Positions 37,126-46,610 of a stretch of DNA of 64,000 nucleotides are shown piece by piece (positions within the stretch are counted from its first letter, which is position 1; every line of letters begins with the position of its first letter). This stretch comes from Spartinivicinus ruber (lineage in GTDB: Bacteria; Pseudomonadota; Gammaproteobacteria; Pseudomonadales; Zooshikellaceae): positions 6,233,001 to 6,297,000 of the forward strand of contig NZ_CP048878.1 of NCBI RefSeq assembly GCF_011009015.1. Direction: 5' to 3'. A program made the translations under genes and the position numbers. The notes under the pieces were generated by a model. That model searched no databases. It saw only the letters and a program-made list of their open reading frames with translations, and was not told the DNA's origin.

Positions 37126-37575
37126 TTAGGTAAGGTCTTTTTTAACTTGATGAATGCGTTCGGCTAAAATCTGGTTTTGGTCCATTTCATTAAACTCTAT
37201 ACGGCTACCATCACAAACACCATCATACTGTTTTATTTTGTTTAGAAAAACTTCTATTATATTGACTAGTTTATCGTAAGTGATCTTATCAAGGTGGTCT
37301 AAATCTGCTAATGCTTCGGTTGCTTTTTCGATAACGTCAGGCAATGCTTCCAACAAGTTTTGTGCTGTAGGCTCTTGATCAATTTGGTCTCTTTCTTTTA
37401 GCCAATGTCGTAAGGAGAAAATTTCATCCTCTGTTAACCTGGCAGCTACATGTGGTGCAACTTCCTGTAAGTGACTATCGAATGAAACGACAATCTCTTC
37501 AGTTATTGTGTTGGTTTTATGATTTGTATGTGTACGAATACAATGAATGCTAGCGCCTTCTAATTTGAAGTGCAT
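37126..37575 (-). CDS. Hypothetical protein, 149 aa, acidic helical
   Basis: An excellent ribosome site (AAAGGAGGCAATT) precedes ATG 37575. The first ~30 residues are beta-like (MHFKLEGASIHCIRTHTN) and the rest helical and acidic (NLLEALPDVIEKATEALADLDHL), with two Cys and several His. No signal peptide. Family not recognised. It is not part of the RimK operon, which ends 229 bp upstream of it. Confidence 0.65.
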   Translation of the reverse strand: MHFKLEGASIHCIRTHTNHKTNTITEEIVVSFDSHLQEVAPHVAARLTEDEIFSLRHWLKERDQIDQEPTAQNLLEALPDVIEKATEALADLDHLDKITYDKLVNIIEVFLNKIKQYDGVCDGSRIEFNEMDQNQILAERIHQVKKDLT

Positions 37576-37803
37576 AATTGCCTCCTTTCTTAAAATTATA
37601 CCTTATAACTTTGTGATATACATCATTGGGTGTTGTAATGACTGCGATACTGATAAACCATAATTAAGTGCATTTACAATACTCAAAAAATTTAAAACAG
37701 GTATAAATATCAAGAAGGTATAACTAATAAATTTTAATAGCAAAACCAATTAAATTTACAGGCTGCTTGTTTTTGCGTCCTCTAAAAACTTTAGAAGACT
37801 CTA

Positions 37804-38865
37804 TTATAGTATAGGTCCATCAGCTGGCTTATGGGGTGCAGTAGAAGGTGTTGCTGGTTCCAGTTTCTCTTGAAAGTCTTCTACCAAGTTTACCACTGCA
37901 TCTACCCTATGGTCGTAGTAAGCTAAGTGAAATAGAGCATCTCCTTCATGAACTAATGGTAGATTTGTGCGACCGATAACTACGCCTTCTTGTGATGCAA
38001 TGACTTTTGATTCGACCACTCCTAATGGGTCGGCTATTACACCTAATACACTACCTTTTTCTGCTTTGGCTCCTAAGGGAACTAAGACTCTTAGAATTCC
38101 GCTGGAAGGTGCACGTATCCAGGATGTGTTATCGGAAACGATAGGCTGTTTAGGGAGCTCTTTGGCTTTTAGTCTTGGCAGCATACGTAATTGTCGCATA
38201 ACACTTAAAATTCCTTTAACTCCTCCACGGATACACACTTCATTAAAACGAAGTGCTTCACCTGCTTCATACAATAAAATTGGTATGCCTGCATCACCGC
38301 CAGTAGCACGTAGAGAACCATCACGAATTTTGGAGTTGATAATAGCTGGCACACCAAAGGCATGAGCTAACTCTCTAACCTCATCTGTACTCAAATCAGC
38401 ACGTATTTGTGGCAAGTTTTCCCGGTGTCTTGAGCCAGTATGTAGGTCAATACCATGAGTACATTTGGAAACTACTTCTTTAAGAAAGGTGTTTGCCATT
38501 CGGGCAGCAAGTGATCCCTTGCTGCTGCCAGGAAAGCTTCTATTTAGGTCACGGCCGTCGGGTAAATATCGTGAATGGGTAATAAAACCATGTACATTCA
38601 CTATAGGAATAGCGATTATGGTACCGCTAATTCTTTGCATTTGTTTTTGTTTAAGTAGTCGACGGATAATTTCAACACCATTGATTTCATCACCGTGAAT
38701 AGCCGCACTGATAAACAAAGATGGGCCAGCACTTTTTCCATGTATAACATGAGCGGTCATTTGTACGTTGTTGTGAGTAACCATTGCTACTAGAGGAATA
38801 TCAATGGTTTTTTGTTCGCCAGGCTTAATGGTAACGCCGCTAATTACAATGGGTTTATTTTTCAT
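37804..38865 (-). CDS. M14/AstE-type zinc hydrolase (succinylglutamate desuccinylase/aspartoacylase family)
   Basis: 353 residues. The zinc site is visible as FISAAIHGDEINGVEIIRR (HxxE) and HGIDLHTGSRHREN (His). PIVNVHGFITHSRYLPDGRDLNRSFPG, in two parts, lies between them. The C-terminal ~70 residues form a barrel-sandwich-like domain (APSSGILRVLVPLGAKAEKG; EGDALFHLAYYD). The family removes acyl or aminoacyl groups from amino-acid substrates. It is the last gene of a tight operon after rimK (17-bp gap). This suggests, without proof, that it trims glutamates added by RimK or handles a related glutamyl product. Confidence 0.88.
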   Translation of the reverse strand: MKNKPIVISGVTIKPGEQKTIDIPLVAMVTHNNVQMTAHVIHGKSAGPSLFISAAIHGDEINGVEIIRRLLKQKQMQRISGTIIAIPIVNVHGFITHSRYLPDGRDLNRSFPGSSKGSLAARMANTFLKEVVSKCTHGIDLHTGSRHRENLPQIRADLSTDEVRELAHAFGVPAIINSKIRDGSLRATGGDAGIPILLYEAGEALRFNEVCIRGGVKGILSVMRQLRMLPRLKAKELPKQPIVSDNTSWIRAPSSGILRVLVPLGAKAEKGSVLGVIADPLGVVESKVIASQEGVVIGRTNLPLVHEGDALFHLAYYDHRVDAVVNLVEDFQEKLEPATPSTAPHKPADGPIL

Positions 38866-38882
38866 CTCTACTTACAGCTACT

Positions 38883-39788
38883 TTATCCTTTACCGCGGGT
38901 GCGGGTTTGATTAGGCTTAGCATTTTCTTCGATAAATTCAATAATAGCCCCAGCTACATCTTTATTAGTAGCTTTTTCTATTCCTTCTAAACCTGGTGAT
39001 GAGTTAACCTCCATAACTAAAGGTCCTCGGCTTGAACGTAAAATATCGACACCAGATACTTTAAGTCCTAATGTTTGTGCTGCATTGATTGCAGTTTTCC
39101 GCTCAGTGGGAGTTAGTTTCGTTAGGTTGGCTATTCCTCCTCGGTGTAAATTTGATCGAAATTCTCCAGCTTGAGCCGTTCGCTCCATTGCTGCTACTAC
39201 TTTAGAGCCAATTACAAAACATCTCACATCACTACCACCAGCTTCTTTAATAAATTCTTGGACCAAGAAGTTTGCATCTAATTCCCGAAAGGCATCAATA
39301 ACACTTTCTGCAGCTTTGGCGGTTTCTGCCAATACGACTCCTCTTCCTTGAGTACCTTCAAGTAGTTTTATCACAAGCGGAGCGCCACCAACTAGTTTTA
39401 TCAGATCTTTGGTATTATCAAGATGGTTAGCAAAACCTGTAATAGGCATGCCAACCCCTTTTCTAGACAACAGCTGTAGTGCTCTTAGCTTATCCCTTGA
39501 TCTTCCTAATGCAACAGACTCTGTAAGACAATAAACCCCCATCATTTCAAACTGTCGTATTACAGCAGTACCATAGCTTGTAATTGAGGCACCAATTCTA
39601 GGAATAACAGCATCATATCCTTCTAACTTTTCACCCTTATACCAAACAGCAGGCTTAGTTGAAGTGATGTCCATATAGCACTTAAGGCAGTCGATAGTTG
39701 TTACTTCGTGGCCTCGTTGTTTGGCTGCTTCCACTAGTCGTTTAGTTGAGTACAGTCTTCTGTTTCTTGATAAAATACCAATTTTCAT
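38883..39788 (-). CDS. rimK: RimK ATP-grasp alpha-L-glutamate ligase
   Basis: 301 residues, nearly the length of E. coli RimK and clearly alignable from end to end. The opening is [20 protein letters not shown], followed by [26 protein letters not shown] and [21 protein letters not shown]. The ATP-grasp lid is [19 protein letters not shown], the metal-binding end is [19 protein letters not shown], and SNLHRGG is also present. In E. coli RimK adds glutamates to the C-terminus of ribosomal protein S6 and makes poly-glutamate. It lies between a protease-like gene (8-bp gap) and an M14 hydrolase (17-bp gap). Confidence 0.94.
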   Translation of the reverse strand: MKIGILSRNRRLYSTKRLVEAAKQRGHEVTTIDCLKCYMDITSTKPAVWYKGEKLEGYDAVIPRIGASITSYGTAVIRQFEMMGVYCLTESVALGRSRDKLRALQLLSRKGVGMPITGFANHLDNTKDLIKLVGGAPLVIKLLEGTQGRGVVLAETAKAAESVIDAFRELDANFLVQEFIKEAGGSDVRCFVIGSKVVAAMERTAQAGEFRSNLHRGGIANLTKLTPTERKTAINAAQTLGLKVSGVDILRSSRGPLVMEVNSSPGLEGIEKATNKDVAGAIIEFIEENAKPNQTRTRGKG

Positions 39789-39796
39789 GGTGTACT

Positions 39797-40258
39797 TTAT
39801 TCCTTATCCATATCATCAGTACCAAGTCCTGGCCCTAATAAAAAGGATTTAACTGGATCAACGACAAAACGGTTGTTTAGTGCATTACGCCCTAGCAGCA
39901 TGCGAAATCGCATCGAGTCTCTATTGGTAAGTGTTAATTCGGAATCAAATTTTTGAGTACCTGCTATAAGTGTAGTAATAATGACATAACGTTGTTCTAA
40001 GTGGCCACCAGAGTCTGTAACATTACGTTGATCAACTAACCTAGCATGACATTCGACTGAAGTATCTGTATTAAGCTGAATAGGGTGAATACCAAATTTA
40101 ACCCAGGTTTCTCCGTCTTTTTCATATGGGTTAATATAATATGCATGTAAGGCGCAGGTTTTTGCGCCAGTATCTACTTTGGCTTTAATATGGTTAATAT
40201 TTAGGGCTGGTAAGCTGATCCATTCTCGCCAGCCAATAGTGATTTTGTTTGCATCCAT
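39797..40258 (-). CDS. RimB-like ATP-dependent zinc protease / retropepsin-like (DUF785)
   Basis: 153 residues. [33 protein letters not shown] carries the aspartic-protease-like DTGA motif, and later [20 protein letters not shown] matches the LLGRxAL segment of the DUF785/RimK-associated family. In pseudomonads a protein of this type (RimB) is encoded with rimK and linked to processing of glutamated S6. Here it directly precedes rimK, 16 bp after the MscS gene. Confidence 0.88.
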   Translation of the reverse strand: MDANKITIGWREWISLPALNINHIKAKVDTGAKTCALHAYYINPYEKDGETWVKFGIHPIQLNTDTSVECHARLVDQRNVTDSGGHLEQRYVIITTLIAGTQKFDSELTLTNRDSMRFRMLLGRNALNNRFVVDPVKSFLLGPGLGTDDMDKE

Positions 40259-40274
40259 TTCTTTACCTAACTGG

Positions 40275-41189
40275 TTATGGCACAGTTTCTTCCTTTCTTA
40301 TATCTATAGCTGTATTGTCAGCATCTTCTACTTTCTTATATTTTTTTTCTTTTTTGTCTTTTTCTCTTAAATTTTCATTGGCTTCATACCAGTGGTGCAT
40401 GAAGGCTTCAATGACTTGCTGTTCAACTTTAACTGCTTCCTGAGTAGGGCAAAAAAAGGAAACAGAGAAAACGTTTTTACCTACATTGTTAGTGGTTACT
40501 CGCACACTTGGTTCTGGTCCTGGTATATTTACCCCCATACGACTACCAATTAAACTGTTGTATCTTGCAGCAACCTCTTCAAAAGGTGTACAGTATTCTT
40601 GAATCTTTTCTAAAATAAATGCTTTTGCAGTAAAAACATCCACAAGATCTGAATCTCGCACTATCGAAAATGAGTGGGTGACATAACGACGCATATAATT
40701 CAAATTTGTAAGTGTATGTGAGGTGAATTGGTTGTTGGGTATTATTAGTGTTTTACCTGTATAGCCATAACTAGCACCTGCCAAGTCAATTTCTAATAAC
40801 GTCGTACTTAACCAGTCGCTCTTAACAACCTCACCACAGTATGCACCTACCTCTATCCAGTCACCTACAGAAAAGGTGCGAGCACTAGCATTGTATAGTG
40901 ATCCAAAAAAGCTTTGAATAAACTCCCGGGTAGCGAAGACCAGTGCAACAGCAAAAGTAGCGATAGATAAGGCAATAAGCCGTAGCTCTGATATCCAAAT
41001 AACAATTAAGCTGATACCAATCAATAAGTTGGCTGTGTTCTTTGCTGTGTTGATCCATCTTCTAGGAAATCCATCCTCGTCTAAAGGACGTTGCCGTAAG
41101 TGTCTTATAACTAACCAGCGAAGTATTAAAATAATGGCAATAACAACAACTGATGCAATAAGTTTGTTTTCTGTAAAGAAACTGTTCAT
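40275..41189 (-). CDS. MscS-family mechanosensitive channel
   Basis: 304 residues. Three hydrophobic segments lie in the first ~110 residues, the pore-helix region is ALSIATFAVALVFATREFIQSFFGS, and the beta domain has TFSVGDWIEVGAYCGEVV and LIIPNNQFTSHTLTN. A Lys/Glu-rich cytoplasmic tail ends the protein. It is the first gene of the operon with the protease, RimK and M14 hydrolase, with 16 bp to the next gene. Coupling of an ion channel to RimK genes recurs in gammaproteobacteria, but the reason is not known to me. Confidence 0.9.
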   Translation of the reverse strand: MNSFFTENKLIASVVVIAIILILRWLVIRHLRQRPLDEDGFPRRWINTAKNTANLLIGISLIVIWISELRLIALSIATFAVALVFATREFIQSFFGSLYNASARTFSVGDWIEVGAYCGEVVKSDWLSTTLLEIDLAGASYGYTGKTLIIPNNQFTSHTLTNLNYMRRYVTHSFSIVRDSDLVDVFTAKAFILEKIQEYCTPFEEVAARYNSLIGSRMGVNIPGPEPSVRVTTNNVGKNVFSVSFFCPTQEAVKVEQQVIEAFMHHWYEANENLREKDKKEKKYKKVEDADNTAIDIRKEETVP

Positions 41190-41438
41190 ATTTGGAATTA
41201 AATTTTTGTTGCAAAATTATTAGTCTATAGTTTAAATATACTTGTACTGAGTACTAAAGGTTAACATAAAAGTTTTATTATGGCTTTAGTGTTAAAAAAA
41301 CTTTAAATTATAGAGAACATTTTTTTGCCTTGGTGACAATATTTATCACCTATTGGAAGTTACTGATACAATCAATTTAATCTTAAAAAATATACTTTTA
41401 ACTGTTTATACGCAGAATTTTTCGATAGTTGTTCTATC

Positions 41439-42860
41439 TCATTCACACTGTTGTATAACTAAATTACATAGCTTTTTTAACTCATCTCTTCTATTATCAA
41501 CTTGCTCTTTTTGAGTATTGGCATTACTACTTAAACTAATTGGCCACCCAGTATTTATTCGAAAACAGTCGTTATACAAGTTACGGCTACTAAACTCTTT
41601 ACCAGGTCTGAAAAATATCCCCTGTTCTTTAGCTGTGTTAAACAGTTTTTGACTATTTAATTTGGGAACTTGAATCCAAATAACCATTCCACCTAAAGCT
41701 GTACTTAATCTGGCTGTTGTTGGTAAATGCTGCTGCAGAAATTGATAATAATCCCTAGCCTGTTGAGCTAATGTTAAACGTAATTTATTTAAATGTTTTA
41801 AGTAAAGACCGGAGTTAATAAACTCATGAAGTGTATTTTGAACGGGCTGGCTTACTCCATAAAACTTAACTTGTCGTTGAGCCAAATATTGGTTAAAAAA
41901 TCTACCAGGTTCACACCAGCCAATGCGGTAGCTTGGTGATAGTGTTTTAGATACAGATCCACACCATAATACCCAGCCTTTTTTATCCCAATGTTTGATT
42001 GGTAAAGGGTTATTTTTTGTGTAACTTAATTCTAGAAAAACATCATCTTCTATAATGGCAACTTGGTATTGAGTTGCTAGTTTGGCCAACACCTGTTTTT
42101 GTTGAACGGTTAAAACCAACCCTTGTGGATTAATATGATTAGAGCTCATCAAGCAGGCTTTTATTGTACCTGTTTTCATATGGTGTTCTAATTGATCAAG
42201 ATCTAACTCTCCATTATGACTTGGTATTTCCACCACCATTCTTTGTAAATTGGCGAGTAACTCCAATAAACCATTAAAACAGGGAGAGGTTATGGCAATA
42301 GCATCCCCTACTTTGGTGGTTACTTCAATAGCGGTACATACTGCATCAATACAGCCGTTAGTGATTACTATACTTTCTGAAATAGGGAAATAATGTTGAC
42401 TAAAATGCTGTGAAAGGCTTCTGATCAGTTTTGGGTTGCCTTGGGCCTGGGGGTAAAGATTAATTCCATTATCACTACGGCAATTGGCCCTTTTAAAACA
42501 CCTGTTTAATAGTTCTAAGGGGATAAGTTCTGGTGCCAGTTGTGACGCATAAAATGGTGCATCTCGCTCACCCATGGAAAATCGCGGTAGTCTAGGCTTG
42601 GTGATCATCGCTTCAAATTTAGGGTACAGTGGTAATCGTTGCTCCCCCCAGGGGAGTGAAGTATAAAAGCCAGACTGAGGTTTAGATTGAAGCCAACCTT
42701 GTTCTTGTAGTAGGTAATAGCAGTTTAAGGCAGTGGTTTTGCTCACCTGGTGTTGGTCTTTAAATTGGCGGATTGATGGCATTTTTGCCCCTACTTTTAG
42801 CTTACCTGACTGGATGCTGTCGATTACTGAATCAGCCAGTGCTTTGTATAAGGCCACCAT
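41439..42860 (-). CDS. MocR/GntR-type regulator with aminotransferase domain
   Basis: 473 residues from ATG 42860 (ribosome site GAGGGTAC; a frame start at 42881 is less likely). The N-terminal winged helix (GKLKVGAKMPSIRQFKDQHQ, VSKTTALNCYYLLQEQGWL) precedes a fold-type-I PLP domain with ITNGCIDAVCTAIEV, NHINPQGLVL and the PLP lysine in SVSKTLSPSYRIGW. Such regulators sense an amino acid or vitamin through PLP. It is divergent from the EamA transporter gene, with 10-bp-spaced direct repeats between them (42931-42950). Confidence 0.93.
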   Translation of the reverse strand: MVALYKALADSVIDSIQSGKLKVGAKMPSIRQFKDQHQVSKTTALNCYYLLQEQGWLQSKPQSGFYTSLPWGEQRLPLYPKFEAMITKPRLPRFSMGERDAPFYASQLAPELIPLELLNRCFKRANCRSDNGINLYPQAQGNPKLIRSLSQHFSQHYFPISESIVITNGCIDAVCTAIEVTTKVGDAIAITSPCFNGLLELLANLQRMVVEIPSHNGELDLDQLEHHMKTGTIKACLMSSNHINPQGLVLTVQQKQVLAKLATQYQVAIIEDDVFLELSYTKNNPLPIKHWDKKGWVLWCGSVSKTLSPSYRIGWCEPGRFFNQYLAQRQVKFYGVSQPVQNTLHEFINSGLYLKHLNKLRLTLAQQARDYYQFLQQHLPTTARLSTALGGMVIWIQVPKLNSQKLFNTAKEQGIFFRPGKEFSSRNLYNDCFRINTGWPISLSSNANTQKEQVDNRRDELKKLCNLVIQQCE

Positions 42861-42930
42861 AACTGTACCCTCAAAAAACATAAAAATTATATCTGTCCAT
42901 TTTGTTACCCATCGGCATACTTGTCAAACA

Positions 42931-42950
42931 TGATCGAGATTGATCAAGTT
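42931..42950. promoter_or_regulatory. Direct-repeat operator candidate for the MocR regulator
   Basis: Two copies of TGATC(G/A)AG(A/T)T in tandem with a 10-bp period (tgatcgagat, tgatcaagtt), so they face the same side of the helix. Directly repeated half-sites in the divergent promoter are the usual arrangement for MocR proteins. It lies 15 bp before the exporter ATG. Confidence 0.55.
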
Positions 42951-42964
42951 TTGAGGTATGAAAT

Positions 42965-43861
42965 ATGACAACCAAACATTTATTGCTTGCGATTGCTGTA
43001 ACTTGCTTATGGGGGTTTAACTTTTCTGTTATTAAGCTAGGTGTAGAGGCTATGGATCCACTCATTCTTGCCGGGTTTAGGTTTACCTTTGCTGCAATAC
43101 CAGCCGTATTCTTTATTAAAAGACCTAATGTGAAATTAAAAGTGTTGATAAGCTATGGATTACTATTTGGTGTTGGAGTTTGGGGACTAATGAATTTAGC
43201 AATTTATTCTGGTGTATCGGCAGGCATGGCAGGTTTGATTTTGGAGTTTACTGTATTTATCAGTGTAATATTTGGAGTGGTCTTTCTGAAAGAAAAGTTG
43301 AGTAAGGTTGGAATAGTCGGTTTATTATTTGCTTTTGTTGGTCTTGGCCTTATCTTAACTATAGAAGATGGATCTGTTACGTTAATAGGCTTAATTTTAG
43401 GATTGTTGGCAGCAGTGTCCTGGAGCTGTATTAGTTTAATTATAAGAAAATCCCAGATTAAGCAAATGTTTGCCTTTATTGTGTGGTCTTGCTTATTTGC
43501 GCCATTACCATTGTTTGCATTGGCTTTTTTAATTAATGATCAGAATGTATTTAATGAAATACAGTCAATAGATGAACTAGGCGTTTTTTCTATTTTATTT
43601 CAATCGTTCATTACAACGTTATTAGGCTATTGGGTATGGAATAGGCTAATGACTATCTACCCTATGTCTGCTATTGCTCCTCTTAATTTATTAGTACCCA
43701 TTTTTGGTTTAATTGGGTCTGCGTTATTTTATAATGAATTAGTCAGTTTAAATAAAGTGTTAGCTTGTATTGTTATTACTGTAGGGGTAATGATTCCGAT
43801 GGGTGTGGCTTGGTACCAAACGGCCTTGGGGAATCTCGCCAAGACGCGTGTATCAAAATAG
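42965..43861 (+). CDS. EamA/DMT-family exporter
   Basis: 298 residues with ten helices in two EamA repeats. The first starts LLAIAVTCLWGFNFSVIKLG with GFRFTFAAIPAVFF; the second starts LIGLILGLLAAVSWSCISL. ATG 42965 follows TTGAGGTATGAAAT. Members export amino acids or metabolites. Control by the divergent MocR protein is likely. Confidence 0.92.
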   Translation: MTTKHLLLAIAVTCLWGFNFSVIKLGVEAMDPLILAGFRFTFAAIPAVFFIKRPNVKLKVLISYGLLFGVGVWGLMNLAIYSGVSAGMAGLILEFTVFISVIFGVVFLKEKLSKVGIVGLLFAFVGLGLILTIEDGSVTLIGLILGLLAAVSWSCISLIIRKSQIKQMFAFIVWSCLFAPLPLFALAFLINDQNVFNEIQSIDELGVFSILFQSFITTLLGYWVWNRLMTIYPMSAIAPLNLLVPIFGLIGSALFYNELVSLNKVLACIVITVGVMIPMGVAWYQTALGNLAKTRVSK

Positions 43862-43870
43862 TATGATAGC

Positions 43871-43908
43871 AACAAACAGTGCCTAATAGATTAGTTACTG
43901 TTTGTTTT
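43871..43908. terminator. Bidirectional terminator candidate
   Basis: 10-bp perfect stem aacaaacagt/actgtttgtt with a 16-nt loop. It lies between the EamA stop and the convergent MocR gene and overlaps the latter's stop codon. Confidence 0.55.
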
Positions 43909-45331
43909 CAGATTCGTCTAACATTTTAAAAACTTCTTCCCCTAGCTTTTTTATAGCTGTTTCTTGGCGAGCTGAAGGCTCACCACTGTAATTAACCCGA
44001 ATACAGTTGCGGTATTTGCCTGTAGCTGAAAATAATATGCCTGGGGCTACTTGCACATTTTGTAACACTAATCGCCTGTTTAGCTCTACTGAATCTATTT
44101 CTTCAGGTAGCTCTATCCATAGTAGAAAACTCCCCTGCGGATAGCTTGTGCAAATATTCTCTGGCAAATAACGTTTCAGCCAATCCAACATCACATCACG
44201 GGATTGCTTATAATGCTGGCGTACTTTACGTAAGTGACGTTCATAACCCCCTTGGGCCATAAAGTCTGCTAAAGCAAGTTGTGGTAATGTGGTAGTGCAG
44301 CCACTAGAGGCATATTTAGTATGGGTCATCAGGTCACAATAACGGCCAGGTGCCACCCAGCCCAGCCTAAAGCCTGGTGCAATTGTTTTGGAAAATGAAC
44401 TACACAACACTACACGTCCATCTTTATCATATGATTTCACTGTGCGAGATCGGGTGGAGCTATAAGCAAGATCGCCGAAAATATCATCTTCAATAATGGC
44501 AATATCATAGCGTTGGGCAAGCTTATACAATTGTTCTTTCCTATCGTCTGGCATGGTATAGCCAAGCGGGTTGTTACAACTGGGGGTGACTTGAACCACA
44601 GTAATTGGCCATTGTTCCAGGGCAAGCTCTAATGCTTCGAGGCTAATTCCTGTTTCTGGATGAGTGGGAATTTCCAGTGCTTTTAACTGAAGTGATCGAA
44701 GGGTTTGCATAGTGCCGTAATAGCTGGGGGAGTCGACAGCAACCACATCACCTGGTTTGGTCGTTACCCGAATACTGAGTGATAGCGCCTCCTGACCACC
44801 ATTAGTGACTATGATGTCATCTGGATGTAACTGACAGCCGGAATGCATCATTTGACGAGCAATTTGAACTCTTAGCTGTTTGAGGCCATTTATTTGTTCA
44901 TAGTCAATACCAAAATGGTTTGCATCCCGACTCATATTGGCCATGGTCTTTAGTAATGGATTGAGTGTTGCTGAATGGAAGTCAGGAATTGCTCTACCTA
45001 GGAAGATCCAGTCTTTGCTACAAAAGGTATGGCTGGTTAGTAAATCTAATACTTGATTCCACTGGCAAACATCAATGGGGCGTTGAACTGGGCGGCTAGT
45101 CTCAGGAAGTTTTGGGGGAGTATTTTTCTGACAAACATAGTAGCCAGATTTCGGACGCGCCTCAGCAGAGCCCTGTTCCTCAAGCAGCCGGTAAGCTTCC
45201 TGAATGGTTGAAATGCTAACTCCCTGCTCTTTGCTCAAGTCTCTAATGGAAGGGAGCTTGGAGCCCGCAGGATAATAACCCTGACTGATAAGTTGCGTAA
45301 GTTTCTCGGCAATCCTCTCATAGAGTTTCAT
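43895..45331 (-). CDS. Second MocR/GntR-type regulator with aminotransferase domain
   Basis: 478 residues. The winged helix is GYYPAGSKLPSIRDLSKEQG and VSISTIQEAYRLLEEQG. The PLP domain has IVTNGGQEALSLSIRVTTKPG, TPSCNNPLGYTMP and the PLP lysine in CSSFSKTIAPGFRLGW. It is divergent from the DUF1127/LysE pair, separated by a region with three CTGTAATG repeats. It is only moderately similar to the 41439 regulator, so I regard the two as distinct paralogues rather than a recent duplicate. Confidence 0.93.
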   Translation of the reverse strand: MKLYERIAEKLTQLISQGYYPAGSKLPSIRDLSKEQGVSISTIQEAYRLLEEQGSAEARPKSGYYVCQKNTPPKLPETSRPVQRPIDVCQWNQVLDLLTSHTFCSKDWIFLGRAIPDFHSATLNPLLKTMANMSRDANHFGIDYEQINGLKQLRVQIARQMMHSGCQLHPDDIIVTNGGQEALSLSIRVTTKPGDVVAVDSPSYYGTMQTLRSLQLKALEIPTHPETGISLEALELALEQWPITVVQVTPSCNNPLGYTMPDDRKEQLYKLAQRYDIAIIEDDIFGDLAYSSTRSRTVKSYDKDGRVVLCSSFSKTIAPGFRLGWVAPGRYCDLMTHTKYASSGCTTTLPQLALADFMAQGGYERHLRKVRQHYKQSRDVMLDWLKRYLPENICTSYPQGSFLLWIELPEEIDSVELNRRLVLQNVQVAPGILFSATGKYRNCIRVNYSGEPSARQETAIKKLGEEVFKMLDESENKQ

Positions 45332-45351
45332 GACACATTTCCATTACAGAT

Positions 45352-45447
45352 AATTTTGTCAGTACAGTTTAGAGGCAATATTACCAGCACAGAGTTTTAT
45401 TTTCACTAACTGTAATGGTTATATAATATGATTTTGCATCTGTAATG
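45352..45447. promoter_or_regulatory. Three CTGTAATG repeats and a promoter
   Basis: CTGTAATG is found at 45410-45417 and 45440-45447 (direct, 30 bp apart) and inverted at 45352-45359. A perfect -10 hexamer TATAAT (45422-45427) lies between the direct copies. The spacing (three helical turns) and position between the MocR gene and its divergent exporter suggest the operator of this regulator. Confidence 0.6.
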
Positions 45448-45528
45448 CTTATTAGGAAAGCCGTATCATTTTTCTCGTGATCACCAAGATATTTCTATTT
45501 ACCCAGTCATCGACACGAGAAGAGCGAC

Positions 45529-45699
45529 ATGGCCGTATATGAGTTCTTTTACCACCTCTCTAAATATTTGAGTTGCTGGCATCAACGTTCGAGTACTCGC
45601 AGACAACTTTTAAGGTTAGAAAATCATGAATTAAAAGATGTAGGTATTTCCCCTAATGAAGCATTAGCCGAGTGCAATAAGCCTTTTTGGGAGAAATAA
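45529..45699 (+). CDS. DUF1127 small protein, 56 aa
   Basis: ATG 45529 to TAA 45699. The N-terminal half is aromatic and helical (EFFYHLSKYLSCWHQRSSTR), followed by the typical DUF1127 block RRQLLRLENHELKDVGIS and a short acidic tail. DUF1127 (YjiS-like) proteins are tiny, often regulated and of poorly known role. It is encoded 64 bp upstream of a LysE-family exporter and probably co-transcribed with it from the promoter near 45425. Confidence 0.85.
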   Translation: MAVYEFFYHLSKYLSCWHQRSSTRRQLLRLENHELKDVGISPNEALAECNKPFWEK

Positions 45700-45763
45700 T
45701 TCCCCCTGCGAGTTATACACTTTATTGCAAATAAGTTTTTAACCAGTAAAGGAAGGGAAGTAG

Positions 45764-46375
45764 ATGGTTTTTTTTGTTAGCTGGTTAGCAGTAATGTTTC
45801 CTTTAGCATTTAGTCCTGGCCCTGCTAATGTTGTTTTTGCAGCAAATGGCGCTAATGTTGGAGTTAGAAAGTCATTACCATTATTGTTAGGCGTAGACTT
45901 TATTTTTTTAATAAAATCTATTTTAGTTGGTGTAGGCTTTGGCTCTACTCTAGCACTATATCCACAGAGTTTATTGTATTTGCAGGTTATTGGCTCACTC
46001 TATATTTTTTGGTTAGCAATCAAATTTATCAAGCCTGTAAACAAATCTTCCTCAACACTAAATAGTAATTTGGGCTTTAAAGATGGTGTGATATTACAGC
46101 TAGTTAACTCTAAAGGGTGGCTATTGGTTGCGTTGATGTTTACCTTGTTCACCGACCAGTCAGCTAAAGAGTATGGTGAATATGGTATAGCTATCCTAAT
46201 AGTCATGTTGGCCCTGTTAAACATTACATCACATTTTATCTGGATATGGATGGGCTCACTTATTATCAAACTAATCAAAAATACCTATTGGGCAAAATAT
46301 TTAAATGCTGGTTTTGCATTAAGCTTAGTGCTAGTTGGTTTATGGCTTTTGTTTGATGTCTTTTTGAATCGATAG
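45764..46375 (+). CDS. LysE/RhtB-family exporter
   Basis: 203 residues, six helices, with the signature FPLAFSPGPANVVFAANGANVG near residue 11. ATG 45764 follows AAAGGAAGGGAAGTAG. It differs from the 35380 exporter in length and sequence. Placed behind DUF1127 and opposite a MocR regulator, it is likely the exported-amino-acid output of that regulator. Confidence 0.9.
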   Translation: MVFFVSWLAVMFPLAFSPGPANVVFAANGANVGVRKSLPLLLGVDFIFLIKSILVGVGFGSTLALYPQSLLYLQVIGSLYIFWLAIKFIKPVNKSSSTLNSNLGFKDGVILQLVNSKGWLLVALMFTLFTDQSAKEYGEYGIAILIVMLALLNITSHFIWIWMGSLIIKLIKNTYWAKYLNAGFALSLVLVGLWLLFDVFLNR

Positions 46376-46484
46376 TTATATTCAACGCGAATAGTTTTTA
46401 GGCTGTCACTGAACACTATGGATTAATTGAATGATAGCCAGTTCTACTGATCATAATAATTAATGTGACATATTCCCATATTTT

Positions 46485-46519
46485 GGTGGTATCCTTGAGC
46501 AAATCCTACAGGTACCACC
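46485..46519 (+). other. Hairpin in the leader before the MBOAT gene
   Basis: ggtggta/taccacc arms (46485-46491, 46513-46519) followed by ttcttttctt. It may be the LysE terminator or a leader structure. A related dyad gtggtat-cc-ataccac is at 49518-49533, on the far side of the MBOAT pair. Confidence 0.4.
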
Positions 46520-46610
46520 TTCTTTTCTTGAATACAGCCACCTTGAAGATTAGTATGCAAACGTAAGCTGTCAACCATCAGTAGAAATTAATGACTCAAG
46601 GAATGACGTA

